A stretch of DNA of 64,000 bases from Thiohalobacter sp. (GTDB taxonomy: Bacteria > Pseudomonadota > Gammaproteobacteria > Thiohalobacterales > Thiohalobacteraceae). Under the pieces are notes generated by a model. It had not been told where the DNA came from and did not search any database. It was given only the letters and a program-made list of their open reading frames with translations. The DNA lies in contig NZ_JALTON010000017.1 of assembly GCF_027000115.1 (NCBI RefSeq), positions 1 to 64,000 on the forward strand. The letters run 5' to 3'. Made by a program: the position numbers and the translations under genes. The stretch's first letter is position 1, and each line of letters begins with the position of its first letter. Positions 7,744 through 16,835 of this stretch are shown piece by piece.

Positions 7744-8622
7744 ATGACCGACGAGACATCCCCGACCCCCGAGTCAGCGCGTCCCGAACAGGTCGAGATG
7801 CCCTTCGCCATGGTTCAGGGCGAGGCTGTCACCGAGCTGCCCCGGGACCTCTACATTCCGCCGGACGCGCTGGAAGTCTTCCTCGAGGCCTTCGAGGGGC
7901 CGCTGGACCTGCTGCTCTATCTCATCCGCCGCCAGAACCTCGACGTGCTCGACATCCCGGTGGCGGAGATCACCCGGCAGTACATGGAATACATCACCCT
8001 GATGAAGGAGCTGCGGCTGGAGGTCGCGGCCGAGTATCTGGTGATGGCCGCCATGCTCGCCGAGATCAAGTCGCGCATGCTGCTGCCGCGACCGACCGAG
8101 GGCGAGGGCGAGGAAGAGGATCCGCGTGCCGAACTGGTGCGGCGGCTGCAGGAATACGAGCGTTACAAGCAGGCCGCCGAGGATCTGGACGCCCTGCCGC
8201 GGGTACAGCGCGACCTGTTTCCCGCTACCGCCAAGGCGCCCGAGCGTCAGCAGTCGCGACAGCAGCCGGACATCGAACTCAAGGAGCTGTTGCTGGCCTT
8301 CCGCGAAGTGATGAAGCGGGCGGAGATGTTTTCCCATCACCATATCCAGATGGAGCCCTTGTCGGTGCGCGAACGCATGTCCGCGGTACTGTCTGCAGTG
8401 AGTCAGGAGCAGTTCACCGAGTTCACCAGCCTGTTCCGAATCGAGGAAGGGCGCATGGGCGTGGTGGTGACCTTCCTGGCCATTCTCGAACTCATCAAGG
8501 AATCGTTGCTGGAGCTGATCCAGGCCAAACCCTTTGCACCCATCCATGTCAAGGCAGCCGGCGGTTCGGCGACCATCGCGCCGGGTGATGATGCCGAGCC
8601 TCCCGAGGCCGCCGAGGCCTGA
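7744..8622 (+). CDS. scpA: Segregation and condensation protein A
   Basis: 292 residues. The kleisin ScpA is recognised by FEGPLDLLLYLIRRQNLDVLDIPVAEITRQYMEYI, the paired LVMAAMLAEIKSRMLLP helix, and the winged-helix end VVVTFLAILELIKESLLELIQ. With SMC and ScpB it forms the bacterial condensin that helps chromosome segregation. A longer polar N-terminal tail (about 40 residues) precedes the conserved part. scpB follows after 14 bases, so the two are co-expressed. Confidence 0.95.
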   Translation: MTDETSPTPESARPEQVEMPFAMVQGEAVTELPRDLYIPPDALEVFLEAFEGPLDLLLYLIRRQNLDVLDIPVAEITRQYMEYITLMKELRLEVAAEYLVMAAMLAEIKSRMLLPRPTEGEGEEEDPRAELVRRLQEYERYKQAAEDLDALPRVQRDLFPATAKAPERQQSRQQPDIELKELLLAFREVMKRAEMFSHHHIQMEPLSVRERMSAVLSAVSQEQFTEFTSLFRIEEGRMGVVVTFLAILELIKESLLELIQAKPFAPIHVKAAGGSATIAPGDDAEPPEAAEA

Positions 8623-8636
8623 GCAGAAAAAGCGCC

Positions 8637-9353
8637 ATGAGTGAGCATTCCATCAAGACCATCATCGAGGCTGCCCTGCTGGCAGCGGGCCGGCCGCTGA
8701 CCCTGGACCAGATGCAGGCCCTGTTTCCCGAGGCTGCGGCACCGGACAAGGGCGAGCTGCGCGAGGCGCTGGCGGCGCTGGGCGAGGACTATGCCGCGCG
8801 CGGCATCGAGGTGAAGGAGGTTGCAAGCGGCTGGCGCATTCAGGTGCGTGCGGAACTGGAGCCCTGGATTTCCCGGTTGTGGGAGGAAAAGGCGCCCCGG
8901 TATTCCCGCGCCCTGCTGGAGACGCTGGCCCTGATCGCCTATCGCCAGCCGATCACCCGCGGGGAGATAGAGGACATCCGTGGCGTCAGCGTCAGCTCCT
9001 CGATCATGAAGACCCTGCAGGAGCGGGAGTGGGTGCGGGTGGTTGGTCACCGGGACGTGCCCGGGCGGCCCGCCATGTATGGCACCACCCGCGAATTTCT
9101 CGATTATTTCAATCTCAGGTCGCTGGACGAGCTGCCCACGCTGCAGGCGTTGCGCGACATCGACAGCATCAACGCCGAGCTGGACCTCGAGCCGGGCGAG
9201 CCGAGGGTGGCGCGCATCGGCATGGCGGACGACCTCGACTTCGTTGCCGCGCCCGACGACAGCGATGTTGCGGTGGACGCCGGAATGACCACCGCCGCAG
9301 ACCGCAGCGAACCGTCCGTGGCCGATGCCGCCGGCGGCGAAGTCCTGCACTGA
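8637..9353 (+). CDS. scpB: Segregation and condensation protein B
   Basis: 238 residues with two winged-helix domains. Signature text includes IIEAALLAAGRPLTLDQM, YSRALLETLALIAYRQPITRGEIEDIRGVS, and the VGHRDVPGRPAMYGTTREFLDYF region. ScpB dimers bind the ScpA kleisin in the SMC complex. The last 50 residues are acidic and less conserved. It lies between scpA (14 bases) and rluB (6 bases) in a tight operon, the order found in many proteobacteria. Confidence 0.95.
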   Translation: MSEHSIKTIIEAALLAAGRPLTLDQMQALFPEAAAPDKGELREALAALGEDYAARGIEVKEVASGWRIQVRAELEPWISRLWEEKAPRYSRALLETLALIAYRQPITRGEIEDIRGVSVSSSIMKTLQEREWVRVVGHRDVPGRPAMYGTTREFLDYFNLRSLDELPTLQALRDIDSINAELDLEPGEPRVARIGMADDLDFVAAPDDSDVAVDAGMTTAADRSEPSVADAAGGEVLH

Positions 9354-9359
9354 GTCCCG

Positions 9360-10175
9360 ATGGCCGAAAGGCTGCAGAAGGTGCTGGCCCGCTGGGGCCT
9401 GGGTTCCCGTCGCGAAATCGAGGACTGGATCCGGGCAGGGCGGCTGAAGGTCAACGGCCGTGTCGCGGAGCTGGGCCAGACCCTGGCCGAGGGCGACCGG
9501 GTGCAGCTGGACGACAAGCCGCTGCGCGCGCCGCGCCGGTTCACGGGCCGGCGCCGGGTCATCCTCTATCACAAGCCGGTCGGCGAAGTCTGCACCCGCC
9601 GCGATCCCGAGGGCCGTCCCACCATTTTCACCAACCTGCCCAGGTTGCGTAGCGGGCGCTGGGTCACCGTGGGCCGTCTGGACCTGAATACGGCCGGCCT
9701 GTTGCTGCTCACCACCGACGGGGAACTGGCCAACCGGCTCATGCACCCCTCCACGGAGATCGAGCGCGAGTACGCCGTGCGGGTGCATGGCGAGGTCACG
9801 CCGGAACAACTGCGCGAGCTGCGCGAGGGGATCGAGCTCGAGGACGGTCCGGCACGCTTTCTCGACATTCGCGATGCCGGCGGCCAGGGCAGCAATCACT
9901 GGTACCATGTCGTGCTCGCCGAGGGCCGCAACCGCGAGGTGCGACGGCTGTGGGAGGCGATCGGGGTCCGGGTCAGCCGGCTGATCCGGGTGCGCTACGG
10001 TCCGGTCACCCTGCCACGCGATCTCCGCCCCGGTGAATGGCGCGATCTCGATGCAACCGGTATCGCCCGCCTGCTGGATGCGGTGGGCATGCCAGCCGAG
10101 GCCGGCGAGGCCCGTGCCGAGCCGGCCCGCCGACCCCGGCGGCCGCAACGGGGGCGCGGCCGGCGCCGTGACTGA
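9360..10175 (+). CDS. rluB: 23S rRNA pseudouridine synthase B
   Basis: 271 residues. An N-terminal S4 RNA-binding domain (about 1-60, [19 protein letters not shown]) is followed by a RsuA-type synthase domain with the catalytic Asp in [14 protein letters not shown] (about 103-117) and the [14 protein letters not shown] motif near 190. RluB modifies U2605 of 23S rRNA in E. coli. The C terminus is Arg-rich, as usual for RluB. The stop overlaps the start of the next gene by eight bases. Confidence 0.92.
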   Translation: MAERLQKVLARWGLGSRREIEDWIRAGRLKVNGRVAELGQTLAEGDRVQLDDKPLRAPRRFTGRRRVILYHKPVGEVCTRRDPEGRPTIFTNLPRLRSGRWVTVGRLDLNTAGLLLLTTDGELANRLMHPSTEIEREYAVRVHGEVTPEQLRELREGIELEDGPARFLDIRDAGGQGSNHWYHVVLAEGRNREVRRLWEAIGVRVSRLIRVRYGPVTLPRDLRPGEWRDLDATGIARLLDAVGMPAEAGEARAEPARRPRRPQRGRGRRRD

Positions 10176-10845
10176 GCTGCGACTGCCGGCGAAGCGGCTG
10201 CGCGGCCTGCATGACCGGCTGCTCGCCCGCTACGGTCCGCAGCACTGGTGGCCAGGCGACTCGGCCTTCGAGATCATGGTCGGTGCTGTGCTGACCCAGA
10301 ACACCGCCTGGACCCATGTCGAGCGCGCCATCGACAACCTGCGCCGTGCCGGGGCGCTGGATCCTGCACGCATTCTGCAACTGCCGAGCGAGCGGCTGGC
10401 CGAGCTGCTGCGGCCGTCGGGCTATTTCAACATCAAGGCCCGTCGGCTGAAGCATTTCTGTGCCTGGTATCTGGACGCCGGCGGCTGGGATGCGTTGCGG
10501 GAACGGGATACACAGGCGCTGCGTGCGGCCCTGCTGGCCGTGCACGGGGTCGGCCCGGAGACTGCCGATGACATGCTGCTCTATGCCTTCGAGCGGCCGG
10601 TGTTCGTGATCGATGCCTATACCCGCCGCCTGTTTGCGCGCCAGGGCCTGATCTCGGGAGACGAGGGCTACGAGGTGCTGAGGCGGGCCTGCGAGCAGGC
10701 GCTGGGCGAGGACGTGGCGCTGTACAACGAATTCCATGCCCTGATCGTGGCTCACGCCAAGGCGCATTGCCGGCCCCGGCCCGATTGTGCAGCCTGCCCG
10801 GTGGGCAGCGGCTGCAGTTACGCGGACAGGGTGCTGGCAGGGTAG
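10168..10845 (+). CDS. Endonuclease III-like HhH-GPD DNA glycosylase with Fe-S cluster motif
   Basis: 225 residues from GTG at 10168. The helix-hairpin-helix is [16 protein letters not shown], followed by the catalytic Asp in FVIDAYTRR. Four Cys near the C terminus are spaced C-x5-C-x2-C-x5-C, the [4Fe-4S] cluster motif of this superfamily. The lysine that endonuclease III uses for strand cleavage (GVGRKTA) is Glu here (GVGPETA), which suggests a monofunctional glycosylase such as the MagIII or 3-methyladenine type. The opening [11 protein letters not shown] fits that branch. It overlaps rluB by eight bases; an upstream ATG frame at 10033 would run deep inside rluB and is unlikely. Confidence 0.85.
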   Translation: MTELRLPAKRLRGLHDRLLARYGPQHWWPGDSAFEIMVGAVLTQNTAWTHVERAIDNLRRAGALDPARILQLPSERLAELLRPSGYFNIKARRLKHFCAWYLDAGGWDALRERDTQALRAALLAVHGVGPETADDMLLYAFERPVFVIDAYTRRLFARQGLISGDEGYEVLRRACEQALGEDVALYNEFHALIVAHAKAHCRPRPDCAACPVGSGCSYADRVLAG

Positions 10846-10875
10846 AACGGCGTCGTCGGATTCCGGTGCAGGGGT

Positions 10876-11781
10876 TCAGTCCTGCGCGACCTCGACCCGG
10901 TTGCGTCCCGCCTGCTTGGCGGACAGAAGTGCCTGATCGGCGCGTTCGAACAGCTTGTCGGCCTCCTCGGCCGGGTTCAGTTCCGCGACACCGGCGCTGA
11001 CCGTCAGTCGCAGCGTCTCGCCGTCGCAGTCGCATTTCAGTCGCTCGACCTTGCGCCGGACGCGTTCCGCGACCACCGCGGCGCCGGCGGCATCGGTGTT
11101 GCGCAGCAGCAGCACGAACTCCTCGCCGCCATAACGGAACAGGCAGTCGCAGCCCCGCGCACAACTGCGGGCGGCGGCGACTACCTCGCGGATTGCGCAG
11201 TCGCCACGAGCATGGCCATGGGTGTCATTGATACGCTTGAAATGGTCGATGTCGAACACCACCATCGACAGCGCCGTGCGATGGCGCCGGCTGATGCTGA
11301 TCTCGTGGGCCAGGGCATCGTTCAGCGCCGCGCGGTTGCCGATGCCGGTCAGGGGGTCCCGCGAGGCCTGGGCCACCGCGGCCCGGTACAGGCAGGCATT
11401 GCGCAACGGATAGAGCAGGGCGCACATCATGTTTTCGAGCAGATGTGCCTCGTCCTCGCTGAACCGGCGGCGGCGACGGAAGCACAGGCGTCCCAGGGTT
11501 TCCTGTTCCAGACGCAGGGTATAACTGCAGGTATGGCGTGCCCGGTCGCCGGTGCGGAACACCTGTTCGCCATCGGCGGCGGTGAACTCCACGCCGTCGA
11601 GCGGCACCAGCGGACTGGCTCCTTCCACGAACAGCTCCAGTAGTTGGGGGATGTTCAGCGTGGTCTGCAGTGCCTGGGTCAGCCACATCAGCCGCGCCTG
11701 GGGCAGGGCGGCGTCGTCGGCGTGCGGCAGTGGTGCCGGTTCCCGAAGGTTACTGTGAAGGCTGTCAGCGGTCTGGCTCAT
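10876..11781 (-). CDS. GGDEF-domain diguanylate cyclase
   Basis: 301 residues from the ATG at 11781 (GGGGA ribosome site); in-frame starts at 11817 and 11841 (GTG) would add 12 or 20 residues. The N-terminal half (about 30-130) looks like a GAF-type sensor. The C-terminal half is a complete GGDEF domain: LTGIGNRAALNDAL, FDIDHFKRINDTHGH and the active-site GGEEF at 218-222. An RGCD inhibitory I-site sits five residues upstream, so product feedback is expected. It should make c-di-GMP from two GTP. It is the only intact cyclase in the window, 3-6 kb from an HD-GYP/EAL pair. No membrane segment is seen. Confidence 0.88.
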   Translation of the reverse strand: MSQTADSLHSNLREPAPLPHADDAALPQARLMWLTQALQTTLNIPQLLELFVEGASPLVPLDGVEFTAADGEQVFRTGDRARHTCSYTLRLEQETLGRLCFRRRRRFSEDEAHLLENMMCALLYPLRNACLYRAAVAQASRDPLTGIGNRAALNDALAHEISISRRHRTALSMVVFDIDHFKRINDTHGHARGDCAIREVVAAARSCARGCDCLFRYGGEEFVLLLRNTDAAGAAVVAERVRRKVERLKCDCDGETLRLTVSAGVAELNPAEEADKLFERADQALLSAKQAGRNRVEVAQD

Positions 11782-12087
11782 GGGGGCATCCCCGGATTGC
11801 GGTGTCACGGTCGGCATGATGCAATCGCCATGCCAGCGCACCCCGGTACCCGGGAATACAGCTAGGAATCAATATGATATGGGCACATAACTCGCAGGGC
11901 GCCAGGATAATGACGGAAATCCGACGCCAGTCACGGGCACTTGCGTATTTTTCCTTTCCGGTTCCCCGGCAGAAAATTGGCGTTTCGCTGCCTGTACACC
12001 GATACCCCTGTTCCGGCGGGTGTTTACGGGGAACGAAGGGCGTGGGAGGATGAACCCAAGCAGCCTGCCTGATTCCGGAGACCGGCC

Positions 12088-13131
12088 ATGAAGTCGATGC
12101 TTCCCCTTTGGCTCGCCCTGTTTTCCATCGCCCTGCCGCTGTCCGCAGAGACGCCGCCGGCGGCCGAGGATGGGCTGGAGCCCGGCATGGTCAATCCCGG
12201 CTACCACGAGCAGCCGGAGTGGTTCAAGCAGTCCTTCCTCGATCTGCGCGAGGACATCGCCGAGGCGAGCGAGGCCGGACGCCGGCTGGTGCTGTACTTC
12301 TATCAGGACGGTTGTCCCTACTGCAAGAAGCTGCTGGAGACCAACTTTTCCCAGCGTGACATCGTGGACAAGACCCGCGGCAACTTCGATGTCGTCGCCA
12401 TCAACATGTGGGGCGATCGCGAGGTGACCGACCTCGACGGCGAGCTCATGACGGAAAAGCGGTTTGCGGAGAAGATGCGGGTCATGTTCACTCCGACCCT
12501 GCTGTTCCTAGACGAGCAGGGCGATGTCGTTGTGCGGCTCAACGGTTACTATCCGCCCCACCAGTTCGAAACGGTGCTGGACTATGTCGCGGGCCGGCAC
12601 GAGAAGGACGAACCGTTGCGGGCCTTCTTCGAGAAGCGGGCGCCGCCGGCGGCCAGCGGCCGCCTGCACCGGGAGCCGGGTTTCCTCTCGCCGCCCTATC
12701 GTTTCGACCGGCGCAACGGAGACCGTCCCCTGCTGGTGCTGTTCGAGCAGCGCGAGTGCTCGCCCTGCGATGAGCTGCACATGGATATCCTGAAGCGGCC
12801 CGAGAGCCGCGCCTTGCTGGAGCGCTTCGATGTCGCGGTGCTGGACATGTGGGGCAAGGAACCGCTGGTGACACCCGCCGGCGAGCCGACGACCAGTAGC
12901 GAATGGGCGCGCCAGCTTGGCGTGCAGTATGCGCCCACAATGGTGTTCTTCGACGGATCGGGTCGGGAGGTGTTTCGTGCCGAGGCCTATCTCAAGGCCT
13001 TCCACATCCAGTCCGCGATGGATTATGTGGCCTCCGGCGCCTACCGGGAGCAGCCCAGCTTCCAGCGCTTCATCCAGGCCCGTGCCGACCGGCTCGAGGC
13101 CCAGGGCGTGCACATCGACCTGATGCAGTAG
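12088..13131 (+). CDS. Exported protein with two thioredoxin-like domains
   Basis: 347 residues with a signal peptide (1-21). The first thioredoxin-like domain (about 50-170) has CPYC in YFYQDGCPYCKKLLE; the second (about 210-330) has CSPC in LFEQRECSPCDELHMDIL. Both carry the same downstream pattern (DMWG, a polar loop, VQYAPTMVFFDG or VMFTPTLLFLDE with cis-Pro), so the gene looks like an internal duplication of a SoxW/thioredoxin_2-type unit. A periplasmic disulfide or cysteine redox role is likely; the partner is unknown. It stands alone between divergent or convergent leftward genes. No sox genes lie nearby. Confidence 0.82.
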   Translation: MKSMLPLWLALFSIALPLSAETPPAAEDGLEPGMVNPGYHEQPEWFKQSFLDLREDIAEASEAGRRLVLYFYQDGCPYCKKLLETNFSQRDIVDKTRGNFDVVAINMWGDREVTDLDGELMTEKRFAEKMRVMFTPTLLFLDEQGDVVVRLNGYYPPHQFETVLDYVAGRHEKDEPLRAFFEKRAPPAASGRLHREPGFLSPPYRFDRRNGDRPLLVLFEQRECSPCDELHMDILKRPESRALLERFDVAVLDMWGKEPLVTPAGEPTTSSEWARQLGVQYAPTMVFFDGSGREVFRAEAYLKAFHIQSAMDYVASGAYREQPSFQRFIQARADRLEAQGVHIDLMQ

Positions 13132-13203
13132 GCCCTGGCGGGGCGGCCGCGAGCCGCGCATCGCATTCCGTGCCTGGCTCGCCCTTCAGTCGGGGGCGGG
13201 GAT

Positions 13204-13303
13204 GGCCACGGAATCCACCGTATCCACGGAAGCTAGCTCGCGCGGGGTGGTTGCTGTCCTTTCCATTTTCGTGGTTTCCGTGTCTTCCGTGGCGTTCTTC
13301 GTG
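13204..13303. repeat. Degenerate phased repeat dyad (GCCACGGAA family)
   Basis: The 209-base gap between the thioredoxin gene and the reductase gene holds two arms built of short CCACGG(A/T) units spaced 8-10 bases apart, in opposite orientation (about 13204-13232 and 13262-13303). The same family appears near 29807-29927 and 32352-32392. Function unknown. Confidence 0.55.
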
Positions 13304-13340
13304 TTTCAGGTCCGCCGCGTCCGTGCAGCCGACAGGCAGC

Positions 13341-14102
13341 CTAGTCGAAATCGGAGATGTCGAACTGGCGGCCGGTGATGCCGCGGCTCTCGGGTCCCAA
13401 CAGGTACAGCAGCGGTCCGACGACGGCTTCGGGTTCGGGGTTGCGGTCCGGATCCTCTGCGGGATAGGCGTTCCGTCGCAGCCCGGTGCGCACCGCTCCG
13501 GGCGCGTAGGAATTGACGCGAATGGGGGTGTTTTCCTCGAGTTCGTCGGCCAGGATCTGCATCAGGGCCTCGATGCCGGCCTTGGAAACGCCATAGGCGC
13601 CCCAGTAGGCGCGGCCCCTGCGTCCCACACGGTCCGACAGGAACACCACCGAGGCATCCTGCGAGGCATTGAGCAGGCCGAGCAGGGCACGGGTCAGCAG
13701 GAAGGGGGCATTCAGGTTTACCTGCAGCACCCGGAACCAGCTTTCCACGTCGTAGTGGGCGATGGGCGACAGCGGGCCCAGCATGGCGGCATTGTGAACC
13801 AGGCCGTCGAGGCGGCCGAACTCGCGCTCCAGGGTTGCGGCCAGATCCTCGTGGTCCCTGACCGAGGCACCTTCCAGATTCATGGGATAGATGGCCGGCT
13901 GTGGCGCGCCGCAGGATTCGATCTCGTCGTAGACGGCCTCCAGTTTGGGGATGGTCTTGCCCAGCAGGACCAGGGTCGCCCCGGCACGGGCACAGGCCAG
14001 TGCGGTGGCGCGACCGATGCCATCGCCGGCGCCGGTGACCAGGATCACCCGGTCACGAAGAGGCTGGGTGGTGGGGTCGGGGGTGCCATTGGCTGTGGTC
14101 AT
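13341..14102 (-). CDS. yciK: YciK-like short-chain dehydrogenase/reductase
   Basis: 253 residues of classical SDR fold. The cofactor motif is VTGAGDGIGRA (about 23-33), NNAG is replaced by HNAAM, and the active site has Ser in VFLSDRVGRRGRAYWGAYGVSKAG with YxxxK. The C-terminal GRQFDIS and the ordering fit the YciK branch, whose physiological substrate is unknown. It starts at the ATG at 14102. It ends 209 bases from the convergent thioredoxin gene and lies 77 bases downstream of the EAL gene, possibly in the same transcript. Confidence 0.85.
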   Translation of the reverse strand: MTTANGTPDPTTQPLRDRVILVTGAGDGIGRATALACARAGATLVLLGKTIPKLEAVYDEIESCGAPQPAIYPMNLEGASVRDHEDLAATLEREFGRLDGLVHNAAMLGPLSPIAHYDVESWFRVLQVNLNAPFLLTRALLGLLNASQDASVVFLSDRVGRRGRAYWGAYGVSKAGIEALMQILADELEENTPIRVNSYAPGAVRTGLRRNAYPAEDPDRNPEPEAVVGPLLYLLGPESRGITGRQFDISDFD

Positions 14103-14179
14103 GGTGACTTCCGCGTGCGAGTGGAAGCCGGATTATACGCGACCGTGCCCGGCGTGCATGCGGACGCAGGGGCGACGGG

Positions 14180-15490
14180 TCAAGGCAGATCGCGGGCCGC
14201 GGCCCAGGGACTGGCACCGATCCAGGCCAGCATATCGTCCGCCGGCATGGCGCGCGCGATGTGGTAGCCCTGGGCATAGTCGCAGCCCATCTCGCGGAGG
14301 AGGGCGAGCGTGGCGTCGTTCTCCACGCCCTCGGCCACGACCCGGATACCGAAGTTGTGCGCCAGATCGATGATCGACCGCACCAGCAACTGGTCATGCC
14401 GGTTGTTGGCCATGTCCAGCACGAAGGACTTGTCGATCTTGAGCTTGTGCACCGGCAGATCGCGAAGATAGGCCAGCGAGGAATGCCCGGTGCCGAAGTC
14501 GTCGATGGCGATGGTGACGCCGATGTCGGTCAGTTCCTGCAGGGTCTTCAGGGCCGCAGCGGGATCTTCCATCATGGCGCTTTCCGTGACTTCCAGTGTC
14601 AGCGTTCCGGGCTGGGTGTTCCAGATGGTCATGGCGCGTTTGACCAGTGGTACCACGTCCTCGGCATGCAGGATGCGCGCGGAGAGATTCACCGCCACGG
14701 TCACGCAGCCCAGGTGCTGGCGGCACATGCCGCACTGGCGCAGGGCGGCGTTGAGCGACCAGTAGGTCAGGGCATCGATCAGCCCGCACTGCTCGGCCAG
14801 GGGCACGAAGATGTCCGGTGGCACGAAGCCGCGGTCGGGATGGTGCCAGCGGGTCAGCGCCTCGCCACCGGCCAGCCGACCGGTACGCAGGTCGATCTGC
14901 GGCTGGTAGTGCATGGCCAGGGCACCATCACGGATGGCGGTTTCGAGATCGCCCTTGAGGCCCAGCCAGGCCGCTTGCTCGGCCTGGCGCTGCGGGTCGT
15001 AGAGGCACCAGGGCCGGGTTTGCTCCACGGCACAGTGGAGTGCCGCATCGGCGTGGCGCAACAGCGCTGCCGCATTGCAGCCATGCTCCGGAAACAGGGC
15101 CATGCCTGCCCGACTGCGGACCGGTACGTAGCCATCGTCCTCTGCGAGATTCATGCGGGTGCAGGCCGCGAGGCGTTCCAGCGCCAGCTCGGCAACTCGC
15201 GGATTGCGCACGTCCCGCAGCAGGACGGCGAATTCATCGGCCCCGATGCGAAACAGGCGATCGTTCGGCCGCAGCATGCCGTGGATGGCATCCACCACCG
15301 CCGCCAGTACCCGGTCGCCGGTTTCGTGGCCGAACTCGATGTTGATGGCACGGAAGCCCTCGATGTTGACCAGACCGAGAGCACCGGGCGTGGGCGCCGG
15401 TTCGCCCAGCCACTCCGCCAGCGCCGTCAGCAGTGCATCCCTTCCCGGTGGGAAGGCGTCACCTGCGAGTCTGGGTTGCGGCACACTCAC
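14180..15490 (-). CDS. EAL-domain c-di-GMP phosphodiesterase with degenerate GGDEF domain
   Basis: 436 residues from GTG at 15490, which overlaps the stop of the HD-GYP gene by four bases (GTGA). The N-terminal GGDEF-like domain (about 15-165) has GADEF (83-87) instead of GGDEF, so cyclase activity is doubtful; such domains often bind GTP or act as regulators. The EAL domain (about 185-430) looks intact: YQPQID, EAL (210-212), NLS, EVTES, IDDFGTGHSSL (DDFGTG 330-335), K at KIDKSF and VAEGVE. It should hydrolyse c-di-GMP to pGpG. A longer reading frame upstream exists, but it lies within the HD-GYP gene and lacks homology. Confidence 0.9.
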   Translation of the reverse strand: MSVPQPRLAGDAFPPGRDALLTALAEWLGEPAPTPGALGLVNIEGFRAINIEFGHETGDRVLAAVVDAIHGMLRPNDRLFRIGADEFAVLLRDVRNPRVAELALERLAACTRMNLAEDDGYVPVRSRAGMALFPEHGCNAAALLRHADAALHCAVEQTRPWCLYDPQRQAEQAAWLGLKGDLETAIRDGALAMHYQPQIDLRTGRLAGGEALTRWHHPDRGFVPPDIFVPLAEQCGLIDALTYWSLNAALRQCGMCRQHLGCVTVAVNLSARILHAEDVVPLVKRAMTIWNTQPGTLTLEVTESAMMEDPAAALKTLQELTDIGVTIAIDDFGTGHSSLAYLRDLPVHKLKIDKSFVLDMANNRHDQLLVRSIIDLAHNFGIRVVAEGVENDATLALLREMGCDYAQGYHIARAMPADDMLAWIGASPWAAARDLP

Positions 15491-16755
15491 AGGTAGAAGT
15501 CCTTCGGTTCGACGCCATAGGTTCCCGGTTCCAGCGCCGTGCGTATTTCGACAGGGCGACCGTCTTCGGTGGGGTTCTGCATCAGGTCCAGAACGGGATT
15601 GGATTCCAGCGCGGCCTTGTCCCTGTCCAGGACCAGCATCACCTTGGGCCGCAGCCGCCGCACCCGGTTCTGGGCAATGACGATGCCCACCTCGCCGGTA
15701 TTCAGCTCCACCACGGTGCCCACCGGGAAAACCCCCAGGCACTGGATGAACTGTTCGACCATGTCGGTCTGGAAGTCCTTGTCCCGCCATTCGTACAGCT
15801 TCTGGATCGCAGCGTAGGAGGAGATCGCCCGGGCATAAGGCCGGTCGGACGTGATGGCGTCGTAGCAGTCGACCACGGCAGCAATGCGCCCGAACACCGG
15901 AATCTGGTGGCCGGGCACTGAGTTGGGGTAGCCCTTGCCGTTGTGACGTTCGTGGTGGTGCAGGATGGTGTCGATGATCAGCGTATTGCTGCCCTTCATG
16001 CCCGAGACGATCTCCACCCCGTAGGCGACATGACGGCGAAACAGTGCGGCCTCGGCTGAATTGAGCCGGCCCGGCTTGTGCAGCAGCTCGTCGGGCAGTT
16101 TCATCTTGCCGACATCGATCAGCAGGGTCCCGACCGCCAGGTTCTCCAGCTCCAGGCGATTGAAACCGAGATGACGGCCGAAGGCCACGGCGAGGCTGCA
16201 GGCGTCGACACAGTGCGCATAGGTGTAGTTGTCCTTGTCCTTGAGGCGGGTCAGCCAGAGGAAGGCATCCGGGTTGCGGATCACGCTGTCGATCATGCCG
16301 GAGACCGATTGGCGTACCGCAGGCACGCTCAGCTTACGGCCGGCGCGGAGGTCGTCCAGCACATTGCTGATCTCGTCCAGGGTGTGGTGGTAGGCGGCGC
16401 GCGCCGGCCCCAGTTCCTCCTCGAAGCGGGTCTGCTCCGGGTACCTGATATGGCCCGAGGGCATGCGGAAGATCTCGGCATGCTCGTCATGAGCGGGCCC
16501 CGTGTCGGTTTCGGGCAGGTAGCGGGTCGCGGGGATGCCCTTCTCGACATCGATATAGACGTACTCGCACTCCGCGCGCAGGGCCTCCAGGTCCGACTTG
16601 TCGCGAATGGTGAAGCCCTGGAACAAGAAGGAGGACTCCAGCCAGGGGCGATCGAGGCTGGCGACATACATGCCGGGTTTCAGATCCTCGACCGCGACCT
16701 TGTACTGGACCAGGGTCCGGACGGTACGTTCGGTATCGACTTCGGCACGGGGCAT
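15487..16755 (-). CDS. HD-GYP domain protein with DUF3391 N terminus
   Basis: 422 residues. The N-terminal DUF3391 region (about 15-75) reads VEDLKPGMYVASLDRPWLESSFLFQGF. The HD-GYP domain runs from about 160 to 350, with HHERHNGKGYP at 267-277. The metal-site His of the HD pair is replaced: LLIDVGK (212-218) in place of the usual LLHDxGK, so phosphodiesterase activity is uncertain. In c-di-GMP biology HD-GYP proteins degrade c-di-GMP or pGpG, or serve as effectors. It is translationally coupled to the EAL gene. Its promoter region is AT-rich and contains two palindromes. Confidence 0.88.
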   Translation of the reverse strand: MPRAEVDTERTVRTLVQYKVAVEDLKPGMYVASLDRPWLESSFLFQGFTIRDKSDLEALRAECEYVYIDVEKGIPATRYLPETDTGPAHDEHAEIFRMPSGHIRYPEQTRFEEELGPARAAYHHTLDEISNVLDDLRAGRKLSVPAVRQSVSGMIDSVIRNPDAFLWLTRLKDKDNYTYAHCVDACSLAVAFGRHLGFNRLELENLAVGTLLIDVGKMKLPDELLHKPGRLNSAEAALFRRHVAYGVEIVSGMKGSNTLIIDTILHHHERHNGKGYPNSVPGHQIPVFGRIAAVVDCYDAITSDRPYARAISSYAAIQKLYEWRDKDFQTDMVEQFIQCLGVFPVGTVVELNTGEVGIVIAQNRVRRLRPKVMLVLDRDKAALESNPVLDLMQNPTEDGRPVEIRTALEPGTYGVEPKDFYL

Positions 16756-16806
16756 GCCGTGGATAGCGGCGCGTCGGCACGGGACTTGAGCGAACCCGGG
16801 CGGCCG

Positions 16807-16824
16807 GAATGACAGAGGTCATTC
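16807..16824. promoter_or_regulatory. Palindrome GAATGAC-N4-GTCATTC upstream of the HD-GYP gene
   Basis: A perfect 7-bp inverted repeat with a four-base spacer, about 50-70 bases upstream of the HD-GYP start. It may be a regulator binding site for the HD-GYP/EAL operon, or may shape the leader RNA. Confidence 0.45.
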
Positions 16825-16835
16825 GTGAGGAATAT

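Noticed and set aside
8403-10148. Long minus-strand frame of 581 codons
   Set aside because: Antisense to scpA, scpB and rluB, all well supported; high-GC shadow frame.
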